39,000 bases of DNA. It comes from Pseudomonadota bacterium. Lineage in GTDB: Bacteria; Pseudomonadota; Gammaproteobacteria; Steroidobacterales; Woeseiaceae. Shown here one piece after another: positions 9,330-18,727 of this stretch (positions are counted from its first letter, which is position 1; each line of letters begins with the position of its first letter). The notes beneath the pieces were generated by a model. That model made no database searches and was not told the DNA's origin. It worked only from the letters and a program-made list of their open reading frames with translations. The stretch is taken from assembly GCA_022563195.1 (NCBI GenBank), contig JADFNV010000026.1, positions 1 to 39,000 on the forward strand, in the 5' to 3' direction. The translations under genes were made by a program, and so were the position numbers.

Positions 9330-10383
9330 GATCGATGAATTTTTGAAACGCGCTCTCAAAGAGAACGCATCCGATTTACATTTTGTTTCGGGTGGTCCTG
9401 CGCGCATTCGCGTTCATGGCAGATTGCAAGCGCTCGAAGGCGACGATCTCACGCTCGAATTTGTCAAGGACGCAGTGTATGCGATCATGGATGCCACGAC
9501 GCAACAGACATTCGAAAAAAAGGATGCCGTCGACTTTGCATACGACATTCCTGATGTATCACGATTTCGTGCCAATGTATTTCGCCATTTAAACGGCATC
9601 GGCGCCATCTTTCGCGCAATTCCCTCAAAGCCACTTACTCTCGAGGACCTGGACATGCCCAAGGTCGTGCATGATCTGTGCCGACAGACGCAGGGAATGA
9701 TCCTGGTCACGGGCAAGACCGGATCAGGCAAGTCCACGACGCTGGCGGCCATGATTGACTCGATTAACAAGCGCAAGCACGGCCATATTCTTACGATTGA
9801 GGACCCCATCGAGTTTGTGCACAAGAGACAGAACTGTCTTATCAGCCAGCGTGAAATCGGATTGCACAGCAAAAGTTTTGCCGATGCATTGCGCTCGGCA
9901 TTGCGTGAAGATCCCGACGTCATCCTCGTTGGCGAAATGCGCGACCTCGAAACCATCAGTATCGCGGTGACCGCCGCCGAGATGGGTATTCTCGTCATGG
10001 GCACATTGCACACCAATGGCGCCGCAGCAACAGTCGATCGCATCATCAACTCATTTCCGGCCGGCAAGCAAAGCCACATCCGCACGATGATTTCGACCTC
10101 GTTGCGCGGTGTGATATCGCAACAGTTGCTGCCAACCAAAAACAAAGCCGGCAGGGTTGCCGCATTCGAGGTTCTGATCAATACGTCGGCAGTTGCCAAC
10201 CTCATTCGTCAGGGCAAGCTCGATCAGCTAGAGACCGCAATGCAGGCCGGTGGCGGTTCCGGTATGCAAACCATGGATGCGGCACTCATGCAACTCGTCG
10301 AAAGGGCCTTTGTCTCTGGGCGAGAGGCCTATCTACAGGCTTATAATAAAAGCACTTTCGAGCGGATGAAAAACGACGACTGA
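9322..10383 (+). CDS. PilT/PilU-family type IV pilus retraction ATPase, second copy
   Basis: A second PilT-family ATPase of 353 residues, starting at an ATG inside the end of the first copy. It has the same architecture: N-terminal sensor-like domain, Walker A GKTGSGKST at 131-139 (same residue numbers as its neighbour), TIEDPIEF, Walker B DPDVILVGE and GTLHTN. The position of the PilT AIRNLIRE motif reads AVANLIRQ, closer to the canonical motif than in the first copy. The pair resembles the pilT-pilU tandem, where the two proteins form or support one motor, but the family position of each copy is uncertain. No pilin or assembly gene lies in this window, so the machine they serve is encoded elsewhere. 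Translational coupling suggests matched amounts of the two proteins. Confidence 0.9.
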   Translation: MNKIDEFLKRALKENASDLHFVSGGPARIRVHGRLQALEGDDLTLEFVKDAVYAIMDATTQQTFEKKDAVDFAYDIPDVSRFRANVFRHLNGIGAIFRAIPSKPLTLEDLDMPKVVHDLCRQTQGMILVTGKTGSGKSTTLAAMIDSINKRKHGHILTIEDPIEFVHKRQNCLISQREIGLHSKSFADALRSALREDPDVILVGEMRDLETISIAVTAAEMGILVMGTLHTNGAAATVDRIINSFPAGKQSHIRTMISTSLRGVISQQLLPTKNKAGRVAAFEVLINTSAVANLIRQGKLDQLETAMQAGGGSGMQTMDAALMQLVERAFVSGREAYLQAYNKSTFERMKNDD

Positions 10384-10441
10384 TGCGCTTGGACCCGGCT
10401 CCGGCCGTGTCTAGATAAAATACATCGACACGAGCGACACG

Positions 10442-10450
10442 TGGCATAAT
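10442..10450 (+). promoter_or_regulatory. Extended -10 promoter element for metG
   Basis: TGGCATAAT fits an extended -10 and ends 32 nt before the metG ATG, which implies a leader of about 25 nt. The same nine bases occur upstream of the HEAT-kinase gene. No good -35 is seen at 16-18 nt spacing. Confidence 0.5.
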
Positions 10451-10482
10451 CGCGGCCTTTAGCCAGACCGAATTCCACGCGC

Positions 10483-12135
10483 ATGCCCGTTCAGCCACGA
10501 AAAATACTCGTTACAAATGCCCTGCCCTATGCGAATGGCTCGATCCATATGGGTCACCTCGTCGAATACCTGCAAGGTGACATCTGGGTCCGCTTTCAGA
10601 AACTTCGCGGCCACACTTGCACTTACGTTTGCGCCAGCGATGTTCACGGCACACCGGTCATGCTCAAGGCTCGCGAGCTCGGCATTACTCCCGAAGCCCT
10701 CACCGAAGAGATCACGAAAGAGTTCCTCGAAGACTTTTCCGCTTTCGGCATCGAGTTCGATAACTACTACACGACTCATTCGCCCGAGAATGAGGCACTG
10801 GTCGTCGAGATGTTTGAGGCACTGAGCAAGACCGGTGACATCTACACCAAAACGATCGAACAGGCCTTCGACGAAAAAGAAGGATTGTTCCTGCCAGACC
10901 GGTTTCTGCGCGGCACCTGCCCACGCTGTAAGAGCGAGGACCAGTACGGTGACGCCTGTGAAGTCTGCGGCGCGACATACACACCTGCCGACCTCATTGA
11001 CCCCGTTTCGGTGCTGTCGGGTACGAAGCCGGTCACACGCAAATCGGAGCATTATTTTTTCAAATTGAGCGAATACGAAAAGCGCTTGCGCGACTGGATA
11101 GATGAGGCGGCACTTGAAAAGAGCGTTGCCGCCAAGCTCGAGGAGTGGTTTGAGGCAGGATTGCGCGACTGGGATATTTCCCGTGACGCGCCTTACTTTG
11201 GATTCAGGATTCCAGGCACTGACGACAAATTCTTTTACGTATGGCTGGACGCCCCGATCGGCTATGCCGCAAGCTTCAAAAACCTGTGTGACCGTCGAGA
11301 CGACCTCGACTTCGACGAGTACTGGCGCCCCGGGCACGACACCGAGTTGTATCATTTCATCGGCAAGGACATCATGTATTTTCACATGTTGTTCTGGCCA
11401 GCTGTATTGCACGGTTCAGGATTTCGAACGCCAACGAGTGTATTTGCGCACGGCTTTCTGACCGTCAACGGGCAAAAGATGTCCAAGTCGCGCGGCACAT
11501 TCATCAACGCGCGAACCTACCTGAATAATTTACACCCGGCCTATCTGCGTTACTACTATGCAGCAAAGCTCGGTCCGACCATCGAAGATATCAATCTAAA
11601 TCTCGATGATTTCATTGCGAAGGTGAATTCGGACCTGATCGGCAAGTTGATCAACATCGCCAGCCGATGCGCGGGATTCATCAACAAGCGCTTCGACGGC
11701 AAGCTCGCCGACACGCTGGCTGATCCAGATCTGTTTAATGCCCTTACCGACGCATCTGAGGAAATCGCGGCATTCTATGAGGGTCGTGAGTACTCCAAAG
11801 CAATGCGGCGGATCATGGGTCTCGCTGACGATGCCAATCGTTACATCGACGACAAGAAACCCTGGATCATGATCAAGGACGAGGATCAACGGGCCGAAGT
11901 GCAAGGCGTCTGCACACAGGGACTCAATCTGTTCCGCAGCCTGATGATCTACCTGACACCGGTCATTCCCACCGTTGCCGACGACGCACGATCGTTTTTC
12001 CGTGAGGACGAATGGCACTGGCATTGCGCATCCGAGCCACTACTCGGCGCCAGCATCTCCAAATTCAAACCATTATTGACGCGTATAGAGCCTGCCCAGG
12101 TCGAAAAAATGCTTGAACAATCGAAAAGCCCGTAG
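10483..12135 (+). CDS. metG: Methionyl-tRNA synthetase, form without the C-terminal tRNA-binding domain
   Basis: MetG charges tRNA-Met in the cytoplasm for initiation and elongation. The 550-residue product has the class I signature HMGH at 22-25, a zinc knuckle with Cys146, Cys149, Cys159 and Cys162, the KMSKS loop at 332-336 and the helical anticodon-binding domain. It stops at TAG 12133-12135 where the E. coli-type enzyme (about 677 residues) continues into an EMAP/Trbp111-like dimerisation and tRNA-binding domain. The core is complete, so it should be active, probably as a monomer. Directly behind the stop, in the same frame, lies a remnant of the usual C-terminal end (separate entry). 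The start is ATG 10483; the ribosome site is weak. Confidence 0.95.
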   Translation: MPVQPRKILVTNALPYANGSIHMGHLVEYLQGDIWVRFQKLRGHTCTYVCASDVHGTPVMLKARELGITPEALTEEITKEFLEDFSAFGIEFDNYYTTHSPENEALVVEMFEALSKTGDIYTKTIEQAFDEKEGLFLPDRFLRGTCPRCKSEDQYGDACEVCGATYTPADLIDPVSVLSGTKPVTRKSEHYFFKLSEYEKRLRDWIDEAALEKSVAAKLEEWFEAGLRDWDISRDAPYFGFRIPGTDDKFFYVWLDAPIGYAASFKNLCDRRDDLDFDEYWRPGHDTELYHFIGKDIMYFHMLFWPAVLHGSGFRTPTSVFAHGFLTVNGQKMSKSRGTFINARTYLNNLHPAYLRYYYAAKLGPTIEDINLNLDDFIAKVNSDLIGKLINIASRCAGFINKRFDGKLADTLADPDLFNALTDASEEIAAFYEGREYSKAMRRIMGLADDANRYIDDKKPWIMIKDEDQRAEVQGVCTQGLNLFRSLMIYLTPVIPTVADDARSFFREDEWHWHCASEPLLGASISKFKPLLTRIEPAQVEKMLEQSKSP

Positions 12136-12192
12136 GACATCTTCTTGCCGTCTGCCGACGATAGCACCGAACCGGAAATGCACATCAAGTAA
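12136..12192 (+). pseudogene. In-frame remnant of the lost MetG C-terminal domain
   Basis: Right after the metG stop and in the same frame, 18 codons read DIFLPSADDSTEPEMHIK and end in TAA at 12190-12192. As I remember it, the E. coli enzyme ends in DIFLLSPDAGAKPGHQVK, so this aligns with the last residues of the lost domain: DIFL identical, then S/D, P and a final K matching in place. The simplest reading is a deletion that removed nearly the whole tRNA-binding domain and left its end behind a stop codon. The match is short and from memory, hence moderate confidence. Confidence 0.6.
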
Positions 12193-12237
12193 ACATCGCG
12201 ACGAGAGTATAGAGACCGCTTACAATACGGACCTGAT

Positions 12238-12819
12238 ATGACAGAGCTCATCGTCATTCTGATCGCTACTGTCCTCGTCAATAATTTCGTGTTGGTGAGA
12301 TTCCTCGGCCTGTGCCCGTTTTTGGGCGTATCACGCAACCTCGAGGCCACGATGGGCATGTCGCTCGCGACGGCCTTTGTGCTGACGCTGTCATCCGCCA
12401 GCGCTTATTTGCTGCACGAGTATTTGCTCGTGCCACTCGACCTCGAGTATCTGCGGACGATCAGTTTCATCCTGGTCATCGCGGCCAGCGTGCAGTTCAC
12501 CGAAATCATGGTGCGACGTCTGAGTCCCTTATTACACCAGGTGCTCGGCATTTTTATTCCGTTGATCGCGACCAATTGTGCCGTACTGGGTGTCGCGCTC
12601 CTGAACGTGCAGCAATCCAAGGGTTTTGTGGAGTCGGTGTTTTTCGGTGTTGGAGCGTCTGGCGGCTTCGCGCTTGTGCTCGTCATGTTCGCTACGATTC
12701 GCGAACGCCTTGATGTCGCTGATATCCCGGCGCCCTTTCGCGGCACGGCACTCGCGCTTATGACGGCCGGTATCATGTCACTGGCATTTATGGGTTTTTC
12801 GGGCATGGCCCGTCCGTGA
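12238..12819 (+). CDS. rnfA: Rnf electron transport complex subunit A
   Basis: An inner-membrane subunit of the ion-translocating Rnf (Rsx) complex, which couples electron transfer between NADH and ferredoxin to ion movement; in E. coli it also reduces SoxR. The 193-residue protein has six hydrophobic helices and the family segments [16 protein letters not shown] near the start, with the Cys thought to hold a membrane-embedded cluster, and [18 protein letters not shown], which resembles its paralogue RnfE. It is the first gene of rnfABCDGE-nth. A TACAAT at 12221-12226 could be a -10, but it lies only 12 nt before the ATG, so I do not call it. The rnfB start overlaps its stop by 4 nt. Confidence 0.96.
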   Translation: MTELIVILIATVLVNNFVLVRFLGLCPFLGVSRNLEATMGMSLATAFVLTLSSASAYLLHEYLLVPLDLEYLRTISFILVIAASVQFTEIMVRRLSPLLHQVLGIFIPLIATNCAVLGVALLNVQQSKGFVESVFFGVGASGGFALVLVMFATIRERLDVADIPAPFRGTALALMTAGIMSLAFMGFSGMARP

Positions 12820-13304
12820 CTACCGCAATCCTGACCATTGCATTCATCGCCCTGCTTGCCGGCCTGGCGCTGAGTTATGCGAGCCGCTCGCTGCCGTCCG
12901 AATCGGACAGCCTCGTTGAACAGGTCAATGCGCTGTTGCCGCAAACTCAATGTGCCCAGTGCGGATATCCCGGCTGCCGGCCCTACGCGGCTGCGATTAT
13001 CGAAGACGACGCTCCGATTAACCTTTGCCCGCCCGGTGGCGATAATACCGTACGACGTCTTGCTGACCTGCTCGGCAAAAACATCATGCCGCTCGCCGAA
13101 GAGGCCGGCCACGGCCTCATTGTCGCCGTCATTGATGAATCACGTTGCATAGGCTGCACGCATTGCCGTACAGCCTGCCCTGTGGACGCCATCGTCGGTG
13201 CCCATCAACTGATGCACACGGTCATCGAGTCCGAGTGCACAGGATGCGAGCTTTGCGTTGTACGCTGTCCGGTTGACTGCATCAGTATGCGGAGCCCGGC
13301 ATGA
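12816..13304 (+). CDS. rnfB: Rnf complex iron-sulfur subunit B
   Basis: RnfB is the ferredoxin-side electron entry subunit. The 162-residue protein has an N-terminal membrane helix (about 4-22), a four-cysteine cluster domain (Cys46, 49, 54, 71 in [11 protein letters not shown] and LCPPGG) and two ferredoxin-type [4Fe-4S] motifs (Cys111-114-117-121 and Cys141-144-147-151). It is about 30 residues shorter than the E. coli protein but lacks no cluster ligand I can name. The GTG start overlaps the rnfA stop (GTGA), and its own stop overlaps the rnfC start (ATGA). The cytoplasmic cluster domains hang from one membrane anchor and pass electrons toward the membrane subunits. Confidence 0.95.
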   Translation: MTTAILTIAFIALLAGLALSYASRSLPSESDSLVEQVNALLPQTQCAQCGYPGCRPYAAAIIEDDAPINLCPPGGDNTVRRLADLLGKNIMPLAEEAGHGLIVAVIDESRCIGCTHCRTACPVDAIVGAHQLMHTVIESECTGCELCVVRCPVDCISMRSPA

Positions 13305-14821
13305 CTGCGGCACCAACCTATGACCTTGGCAAGTTGCACGGTGGTCTGCGCCTGGAAGCGAATAAATCCGCTTCGACCGCACAGGCGATTCTCAGAGTCC
13401 CGGTCCCGGCGCAGCTTGTACTGCCGATTGCCCAGCATGTTGGCGATCCGGCGCAGCCAGTCGTCGGAATCGGTGAGCGTGTGCTCAAGGGACAATTGAT
13501 CGCAGAACCCGATGGCGCGCTGGGCGCGCCCGTGCATGCCTCGTCGTCGGGCAAGATAGTCGCGATCGAACCCTGGCCTGTGTCGCGACGTTACGGCGAA
13601 AATGCACCCTGTATCGTCATTGAATGTGACGGTGAGGACCGGCACATCGAGCGCGCGGAGACTGCTCCGGCGTATGACATACTGCCGCCGGACGTAGTGC
13701 TGACGCAAATAATGCAGGGCGGCATCGTCGGGCTTGGCGGTGCCGTGTTTCCGACCGCGCAGAAACTCATGCAGGCCGTAAGCTGTGAACTCAAGTACCT
13801 GATCCTGAACGGTGTCGAGTGCGAGCCTTACATCAGTTGCGACGACGCTCTTATGCGCGAGTACGCACGCGAAATTGTCGGTGGGGCACAGATACTTTTG
13901 CACGCACTGGAACTCGACAGCTGTTTCATCGTTGTCGAGAGCGACAAGCCCGAAGCGATCCATGAACTCATTGACGTATTGGCCGACGTTAACGACGACC
14001 GCCTCGTACTCAAGCAAGTACCGTCGATATACCCGTCAGGCGGCGAGGACCAGCTTGTCCAGCTCGTCACCAACCTTGAAGTTCCGAGTGGCGGGCTTCC
14101 GACCGACGTTGGGTGCCTGGTCCAGAATGTCGGCACAGCAGCCGCAATCTACGATTGGATTATCAATCACGAACCACTGGTAGCGCGAGTTACGACCATT
14201 ACCGGTGATGGGGTCGCGCGACCGATGAACGTCGACGTACGAATTGGTACAACAGTTGCTGATGTCGTCAATTTCGTCGGCGGCTACACCGATCGTGCCG
14301 AGCAGCTGATTATCGGCGGGCCGATGACGGGAAAAACGGTCACCACCGATCGAGTGCCCGTCGTAAAAGCGACGAATTGCATTCTCGTGTTGTCGGAAGA
14401 CCCGGCATTGGGACCGGAGATGCCGTGCATTCGATGTGGCAACTGTGCGGCCGTGTGCCCCGTACAATTGCTGCCGCAACAGCTGTTCTGGTATGCCTGT
14501 GCCGACGAGGAGGCAAAAATTCGCTCCTATGGCCTGACTGATTGCATTGAGTGCGGCTGCTGCGACCTCGTATGCCCGAGCCACATCCCTTTGACTTTCG
14601 ATTTTCGAATGGCCAAGGCACGATATCGCGAAATGGCCGATGAAAAAGCCCGAGCCGAGCGGGCCCGGCTGCGTTTCGAAGCGCGCAACGAGCGCCTTGA
14701 AAAACAACAGAAGGCACGCGACAAGGAACTGGCTCAACAAAAGGAAGTGGCGAAACTGGCCGGCCCCGAGGCAATCGCCGCAATCCTCAAGCGCAAGAAG
14801 CAGAAACAGGACGAGGACTGA
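13301..14821 (+). CDS. rnfC: Rnf complex NADH/FMN subunit C
   Basis: RnfC is the soluble subunit that binds NADH and FMN and holds two [4Fe-4S] clusters. The 506-residue protein has the glycine-rich [16 protein letters not shown] nucleotide-site motif, [12 protein letters not shown], a barrel-sandwich region near the start ([15 protein letters not shown]), and two cluster motifs: Cys376-x2-Cys379-x2-Cys382-x3-Cys386 and Cys415-x2-Cys418-x2-Cys421-x3-Cys425. After about residue 440 it ends in a charged Arg/Lys/Glu helix. The much longer Ala/Lys-rich tail of the E. coli protein (740 residues) is absent, which is common in other species. It starts at an ATG inside the rnfB stop, and rnfD follows 2 nt after its stop. 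Confidence 0.96.
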   Translation: MTAAPTYDLGKLHGGLRLEANKSASTAQAILRVPVPAQLVLPIAQHVGDPAQPVVGIGERVLKGQLIAEPDGALGAPVHASSSGKIVAIEPWPVSRRYGENAPCIVIECDGEDRHIERAETAPAYDILPPDVVLTQIMQGGIVGLGGAVFPTAQKLMQAVSCELKYLILNGVECEPYISCDDALMREYAREIVGGAQILLHALELDSCFIVVESDKPEAIHELIDVLADVNDDRLVLKQVPSIYPSGGEDQLVQLVTNLEVPSGGLPTDVGCLVQNVGTAAAIYDWIINHEPLVARVTTITGDGVARPMNVDVRIGTTVADVVNFVGGYTDRAEQLIIGGPMTGKTVTTDRVPVVKATNCILVLSEDPALGPEMPCIRCGNCAAVCPVQLLPQQLFWYACADEEAKIRSYGLTDCIECGCCDLVCPSHIPLTFDFRMAKARYREMADEKARAERARLRFEARNERLEKQQKARDKELAQQKEVAKLAGPEAIAAILKRKKQKQDED

Positions 14822-14823
14822 GC

Positions 14824-15876
14824 GTGGAATTCGTCAGACGAGAAGCACCTTATATAGCGCCCAAAGCTGATGTGGCGTCGATGATGTTGCAGGTACTGAT
14901 GGCGTTGATTCCGGCCGCGCTCGCGCATGTCTGGTATTTCGGCCCGGGTTTTTTCTGCAACCTGATCGTTGCATCGATATTTTGCGTCGGTGGCGAAGTG
15001 TTGGTGATGCGGGCGAGAGGTCGCCCGCCAACGGCAACGATCTCCGATTACAGCGCGCTTGTCACAGCTGTTTTGCTCACATTTGCGTTGCCGTCATTGA
15101 CACCATGGTGGGTCACAGCAACGGGTTCTCTGTGCGCTATTGTGGTCGCGAAGCACCTGTACGGCGGGTTGGGGTTCAATGTATTCAACCCGGCCATGGT
15201 CGGCTATGTCGTGATCCTGATCGCTTATCCCATGGATCTCAACCTGTGGGTCGCGCCGCGCATGGGTGACATCGATTATCAGTACCTTACGATTCTGCAA
15301 ACGATTGACTTCACCTTGACCGGATCGTTGCCCGAAACCCTGGCGTTCGACGCGATCAGTCGGGCAACGCCACTCGACGCGATGCAAGCGGGACTTCGAA
15401 CGATGCATACGTTTGCCGAAATCTGGGCCAATCCGATCATGGGTGATTTCGGCGGCCGCGGTTGGGAGTGGATTGGCAACCTCACACTGGCCGGCGGTAT
15501 CTGGTTGTTGATAAAGAAAATCATACGCTGGCATATACCGGTCGGCGTTTTTGCCGGCCTGCTGATTCCGACGACCGTGATGTACGCTATCGATTCAAGT
15601 GCCAATGCCGGCCCGGGCTTTCATCTTTTTTCCGGCGCGACGATACTGTGCGCCTTCTTCATAGCGACCGATCCCGTGTCGGCCGCGACAAGCCCTAAAG
15701 GTCGCCTTGTCTACGGCGCAGGAATCGGCTTTTTGATTTTCTCTATCCGTAAATGGGGCTCCTACGCCGACGGCGTCGCATTCGCCGTGGTATTGATGAA
15801 TATGGCAACACCGGCGATTGATTACCTGACCCGTCCTCACATCGTTGGTCACCCGCGACGTGGCGGACGTCCATGA
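14824..15876 (+). CDS. rnfD: Rnf complex membrane flavoprotein subunit D
   Basis: RnfD is a polytopic membrane subunit related to NqrB, carrying covalent FMN and sharing the ion path. The 350-residue protein has about ten hydrophobic segments, GLGFNVFNPAMVGYV, and the C-terminal FSGAT and DPVSAATSPKG segments typical of the family. The likely FMN attachment site is D176-A-I-S179-R180-A181-T182-P; Thr182 would take the flavin, with Arg where Gly is more usual. The GTG start lies 2 nt after the rnfC stop, the only non-overlapping junction in the operon. The stop overlaps the rnfG start by 4 nt. Confidence 0.94.
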   Translation: MEFVRREAPYIAPKADVASMMLQVLMALIPAALAHVWYFGPGFFCNLIVASIFCVGGEVLVMRARGRPPTATISDYSALVTAVLLTFALPSLTPWWVTATGSLCAIVVAKHLYGGLGFNVFNPAMVGYVVILIAYPMDLNLWVAPRMGDIDYQYLTILQTIDFTLTGSLPETLAFDAISRATPLDAMQAGLRTMHTFAEIWANPIMGDFGGRGWEWIGNLTLAGGIWLLIKKIIRWHIPVGVFAGLLIPTTVMYAIDSSANAGPGFHLFSGATILCAFFIATDPVSAATSPKGRLVYGAGIGFLIFSIRKWGSYADGVAFAVVLMNMATPAIDYLTRPHIVGHPRRGGRP

Positions 15877-16511
15877 AAACGGCGCAGTCCGTCATCAAGA
15901 GCGGCACAACCCTGGCGTTGATAGCGGCGATCTGTACGACGCTGGTTGCGGCGACTTACGAATTGACGACCGAGCGAATCGCGGCGAATGAGAAATCGTT
16001 GCTTGAGAAAAGTTTGCAGCCGGTACTTGCCGGTGTCATCTATGACACCGATATAGGCGAGTCGAGACTCGTCATTGCTCCACCGCATGATTTACCAGGG
16101 TCGGATGAAGCTCTGATCTACCGCGTTTACTTCGATGAGCAACCCGTAGCTGCATTGTTTGCAGTGACGGCGCGCAATGGTTATTCGGGGTCGATTCGAA
16201 TTCTGCTCGGCGTGGATTTCGACGGCGTGGTTACGGGCCTGCGCATTTTGCAGCATCGTGAGACGCCCGGACTCGGTGACAAAATCGTGTCTGCACGCTC
16301 CGATTGGGTGTATCAGTTCGATGGAAGATCGATTGGCGATCCCGATGTGACGGCTTGGGCTATCCGTGGTGATGGCGGCGAATTCGATCAATTGACAGGC
16401 GCTTCGATTACGCCGCGTGCCGTCGTCAACGCGATGCGGGACACGCTGATTTACTACGAAGCGCACCGCGACGAGATATTCTCTCTGCCATCGACCGAGG
16501 ATAATCAATGA
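15873..16511 (+). CDS. rnfG: Rnf complex flavoprotein subunit G
   Basis: RnfG is a membrane-anchored, periplasmic-facing subunit with covalently bound FMN attached by ApbE. The 212-residue protein has one N-terminal helix (about 9-29), the PGLGDKI motif in its FMN domain and the flavinylation site D172-Q-L-T175-G-A-S178-I-T. The attachment residue in the usual TGAT motif is Thr; here it is Ser178. Whether the site still carries FMN cannot be told from sequence. The ATG overlaps the rnfD stop, and the stop overlaps the rnfE start, both by 4 nt. Confidence 0.94.
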   Translation: MKTAQSVIKSGTTLALIAAICTTLVAATYELTTERIAANEKSLLEKSLQPVLAGVIYDTDIGESRLVIAPPHDLPGSDEALIYRVYFDEQPVAALFAVTARNGYSGSIRILLGVDFDGVVTGLRILQHRETPGLGDKIVSARSDWVYQFDGRSIGDPDVTAWAIRGDGGEFDQLTGASITPRAVVNAMRDTLIYYEAHRDEIFSLPSTEDNQ

Positions 16512-17197
16512 CTTCGGGCGGATTGATGGAGCGTCTGCAAGACGGCCTATGGAAGGAAAATCCGGGTCTCGTGCAACTGCTTGGACTGTGTCCATTGCTC
16601 GCCGTCACGACCTCATTGGTGAACGGACTCGGGCTCGGTATCGCAACCATGGTGGTGATGACGCTATCGAACGGACTGGTGTCAGCGGCACGACGCTGGA
16701 TACTGCATGAAATTCGCCTGCCGATCTATGTCATCATCATCGCGAGTCTCGTCACCTGCATCGAACTGATGTTCAAAGCCTGGTTCCCTACACTGGATCG
16801 TTCGCTCGGCATATTCATCCCACTGATCGTCACCAATTGCGCAATCGTCGCACGCGCTGAGGTATTCGCGTCACGCAATCCGATCGGCGCCAGCCTCGTC
16901 GACGGTTTGGGCATGGGCGCCGGATTCGCGTTACTGCTAATGGCTATTGGCGCCTTTCGCGAATTGATTGGCCAAGCCTCGATCCTGTCCGGAATCGACC
17001 TGATCACCGGCGGCGAGCCTTTCAGCGGATTCTCGTTCGCGGACAGCGGGTTCTTGATTGCTGTTTTGCCGCCAGGGGCTTTCTTCAGCCTCGCGCTTGC
17101 CGTCGCTGCAAAAAACGCGATTGACGGAAAACGACGCATATCCCGTCGCCGCACGATGTCACGCAAGCTGCGCCAATCCGACCACCCGCGATCGTGA
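16508..17197 (+). CDS. rnfE: Rnf electron transport complex subunit E
   Basis: RnfE is the membrane subunit paired with RnfA; the two related proteins lie in opposite orientations and together hold an intramembrane cluster. The 229-residue protein has six hydrophobic helices, the N-terminal WKENPGLVQLLGLCPLLAVT segment with its conserved Cys, and [19 protein letters not shown], which mirrors RnfA. The tail after about residue 205 is basic and disordered-looking. The ATG overlaps the rnfG stop; the nth GTG overlaps its own stop. It closes the six-gene complex in the order A-B-C-D-G-E known from gammaproteobacteria. Confidence 0.96.
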   Translation: MTSGGLMERLQDGLWKENPGLVQLLGLCPLLAVTTSLVNGLGLGIATMVVMTLSNGLVSAARRWILHEIRLPIYVIIIASLVTCIELMFKAWFPTLDRSLGIFIPLIVTNCAIVARAEVFASRNPIGASLVDGLGMGAGFALLLMAIGAFRELIGQASILSGIDLITGGEPFSGFSFADSGFLIAVLPPGAFFSLALAVAAKNAIDGKRRISRRRTMSRKLRQSDHPRS

Positions 17198-17829
17198 ACA
17201 GTGACAAACGCAGGAAAATATACGCGAGGCTACGCGAGCTCGACCCGAATCCGGATACCGAACTCCACTACGACAGCCCGTTCGAGCTGCTCGTGGCCGT
17301 GGTCCTCTCCGCACAAGCCACCGATATCAGCGTCAACAAGGCAACCGACAAGCTGTATCCGGTCGCGAATACGCCGGTGGCCATTCTTGAACTCGGTGTC
17401 GAGGGGCTAGTGCCCTACATTCGCACCATTGGACTTTATAACAGCAAAGCCAAAAACATCATCAAAACCTGCAAAATTCTCATCGATACTTACGACGATG
17501 AAGTACCGCGCACTCGTGAGGAACTCGAGGGATTGCCAGGCGTTGGCCGCAAGACCGCTAACGTCATACTGAACACGGCCTTCGGTGAACCGACAATCGC
17601 CGTGGACACCCACATTTTCCGCGTCTCCAATCGCACCGGCATGGCAACGGGTAAGACACCGCTAGCCGTTGAAAAGCGACTGACCAGGCTGACGCCTGAC
17701 GAATTCAAGAAAAATGCACATCACTGGCTGCTCTTGCACGGGCGCTATGTCTGCAAAGCGCGAAAACCGCTATGCGGCGAATGCAAAATCGTCGAATGGT
17801 GCGAATACCGGCGTAAAGCATTGCCATGA
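17194..17829 (+). CDS. nth: Endonuclease III
   Basis: Nth is a bifunctional DNA glycosylase and AP lyase that removes oxidised pyrimidines in base excision repair. The 211-residue product aligns with the E. coli protein without numbering shifts: helix-hairpin-helix LPGVGRKTAN with catalytic Lys120, Asp138 in VDTHIFR, and the C-terminal [4Fe-4S] loop Cys187-x6-Cys194-x2-Cys197-x5-Cys203. The GTG start overlaps the rnfE stop by 4 nt. Its place at the end of the rnf operon is the conserved arrangement and links repair of oxidative damage with a complex that serves redox control. Confidence 0.97.
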   Translation: MNSDKRRKIYARLRELDPNPDTELHYDSPFELLVAVVLSAQATDISVNKATDKLYPVANTPVAILELGVEGLVPYIRTIGLYNSKAKNIIKTCKILIDTYDDEVPRTREELEGLPGVGRKTANVILNTAFGEPTIAVDTHIFRVSNRTGMATGKTPLAVEKRLTRLTPDEFKKNAHHWLLLHGRYVCKARKPLCGECKIVEWCEYRRKALP

Positions 17830-17872
17830 TCTGTAATGTAATAAACACAGCCACGATAAGGTCTTGTGCTGT

Positions 17873-18727
17873 ATGAGTGACTCAGACTCACAATACCCGG
17901 TAAGCGGCGCCGGCCTTGGCCTGCGCCGGCCGCTGGCCGACAAGCTGAAAGACGTTGCCAAGGGCAAAATCGATTTCATGGAGATCGCCCCTGAGAACTG
18001 GATTCATGTCGGCGGTGCGCTTGGCAAGAAACTTCGCTACTTCACCGAGCGCTACCCATTCCTGATTCACGGTCTGTCGCTCTCGATCGGTTCTCCTGCG
18101 CCACTCGACGAGCAACTCGTGCGCGACATCAAGGCATTCATGGCCGAGCACAATATCCTTATCTACTCGGAACATTTGAGCTTTTGCGGTGATGACGGAC
18201 ACCTGTATGACTTGATGCCGATACCGTTTACCGGGGACGCCGTCACGTATGTCGCCGCTCGTGTCAGGCGGGTGCAGGACATCCTCGAGCAGCGCATCGC
18301 ACTCGAGAACGTCTCGTACTACGCGCCAATTGACGCATCGATGAGCGAGCTTGATTTCCTGCTTGCGGTTCTCGAAGAAGCCGACTGCGACCTGATGCTC
18401 GACATCAACAACATTATCGTCAACAGCATCAACCACGGTTATGACCCGCAGGAGTTCATGGCCAGGATGCCCGCCGATCGTATTCGCTACTTTCACCAGG
18501 CCGGCCATTTCGTCGAGGCTCCGGACTTGCGGATCGACACACACGGCGCCGCCGTCGATGAGCAGTCCTGGCGCTTACTCGCCGATGCCTATGCCCGTTT
18601 CGGTCCGGTTCCTACATTGCTCGAACGCGATTTTAATTTTCCACCTGTCGAGGAACTGCTCGACGAGCTCAGCCGCATTCGCCAACTGCAAGCTGACGCC
18701 AGGCAACGGGAGGCCGTCAATGGCTGA
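17873..18727 (+). CDS. MNIO (DUF692) family oxidase, HvfB/BufB/MbnB type
   Basis: Multinuclear non-heme iron oxidases modify cysteine or other residues of small precursor peptides, as MbnB does for methanobactin and HvfB/BufB does for bufferins. The 284-residue protein is a TIM-barrel with likely metal and substrate residues in MEIAPENW (Glu37, Glu41), LIHGLSLS (His66), YSEHLSF (Glu100, His101), LENVS (Glu145, Asn146), DINN (from Asp177), YFHQAGH (His208) and DTHG (His224). ATG 17873 is preceded by TAAGG about 10 nt upstream; an in-frame TTG at 17864 is less likely. It lies 43 nt after nth and overlaps the DUF2063 gene by 8 nt. No precursor-peptide gene is beside it, unlike the usual HvfABCX order. 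Confidence 0.9.
   Translation: MSDSDSQYPVSGAGLGLRRPLADKLKDVAKGKIDFMEIAPENWIHVGGALGKKLRYFTERYPFLIHGLSLSIGSPAPLDEQLVRDIKAFMAEHNILIYSEHLSFCGDDGHLYDLMPIPFTGDAVTYVAARVRRVQDILEQRIALENVSYYAPIDASMSELDFLLAVLEEADCDLMLDINNIIVNSINHGYDPQEFMARMPADRIRYFHQAGHFVEAPDLRIDTHGAAVDEQSWRLLADAYARFGPVPTLLERDFNFPPVEELLDELSRIRQLQADARQREAVNG

Noticed and set aside
9414..10205. Long minus-strand open frame opposite the second PilT gene
   Set aside because: Shadow of a strongly motif-supported gene; no start signal or family pattern.
12133..12135. Programmed readthrough of the metG TAG
   Set aside because: The following 18 residues are too few to restore a domain; a deletion scar is simpler.
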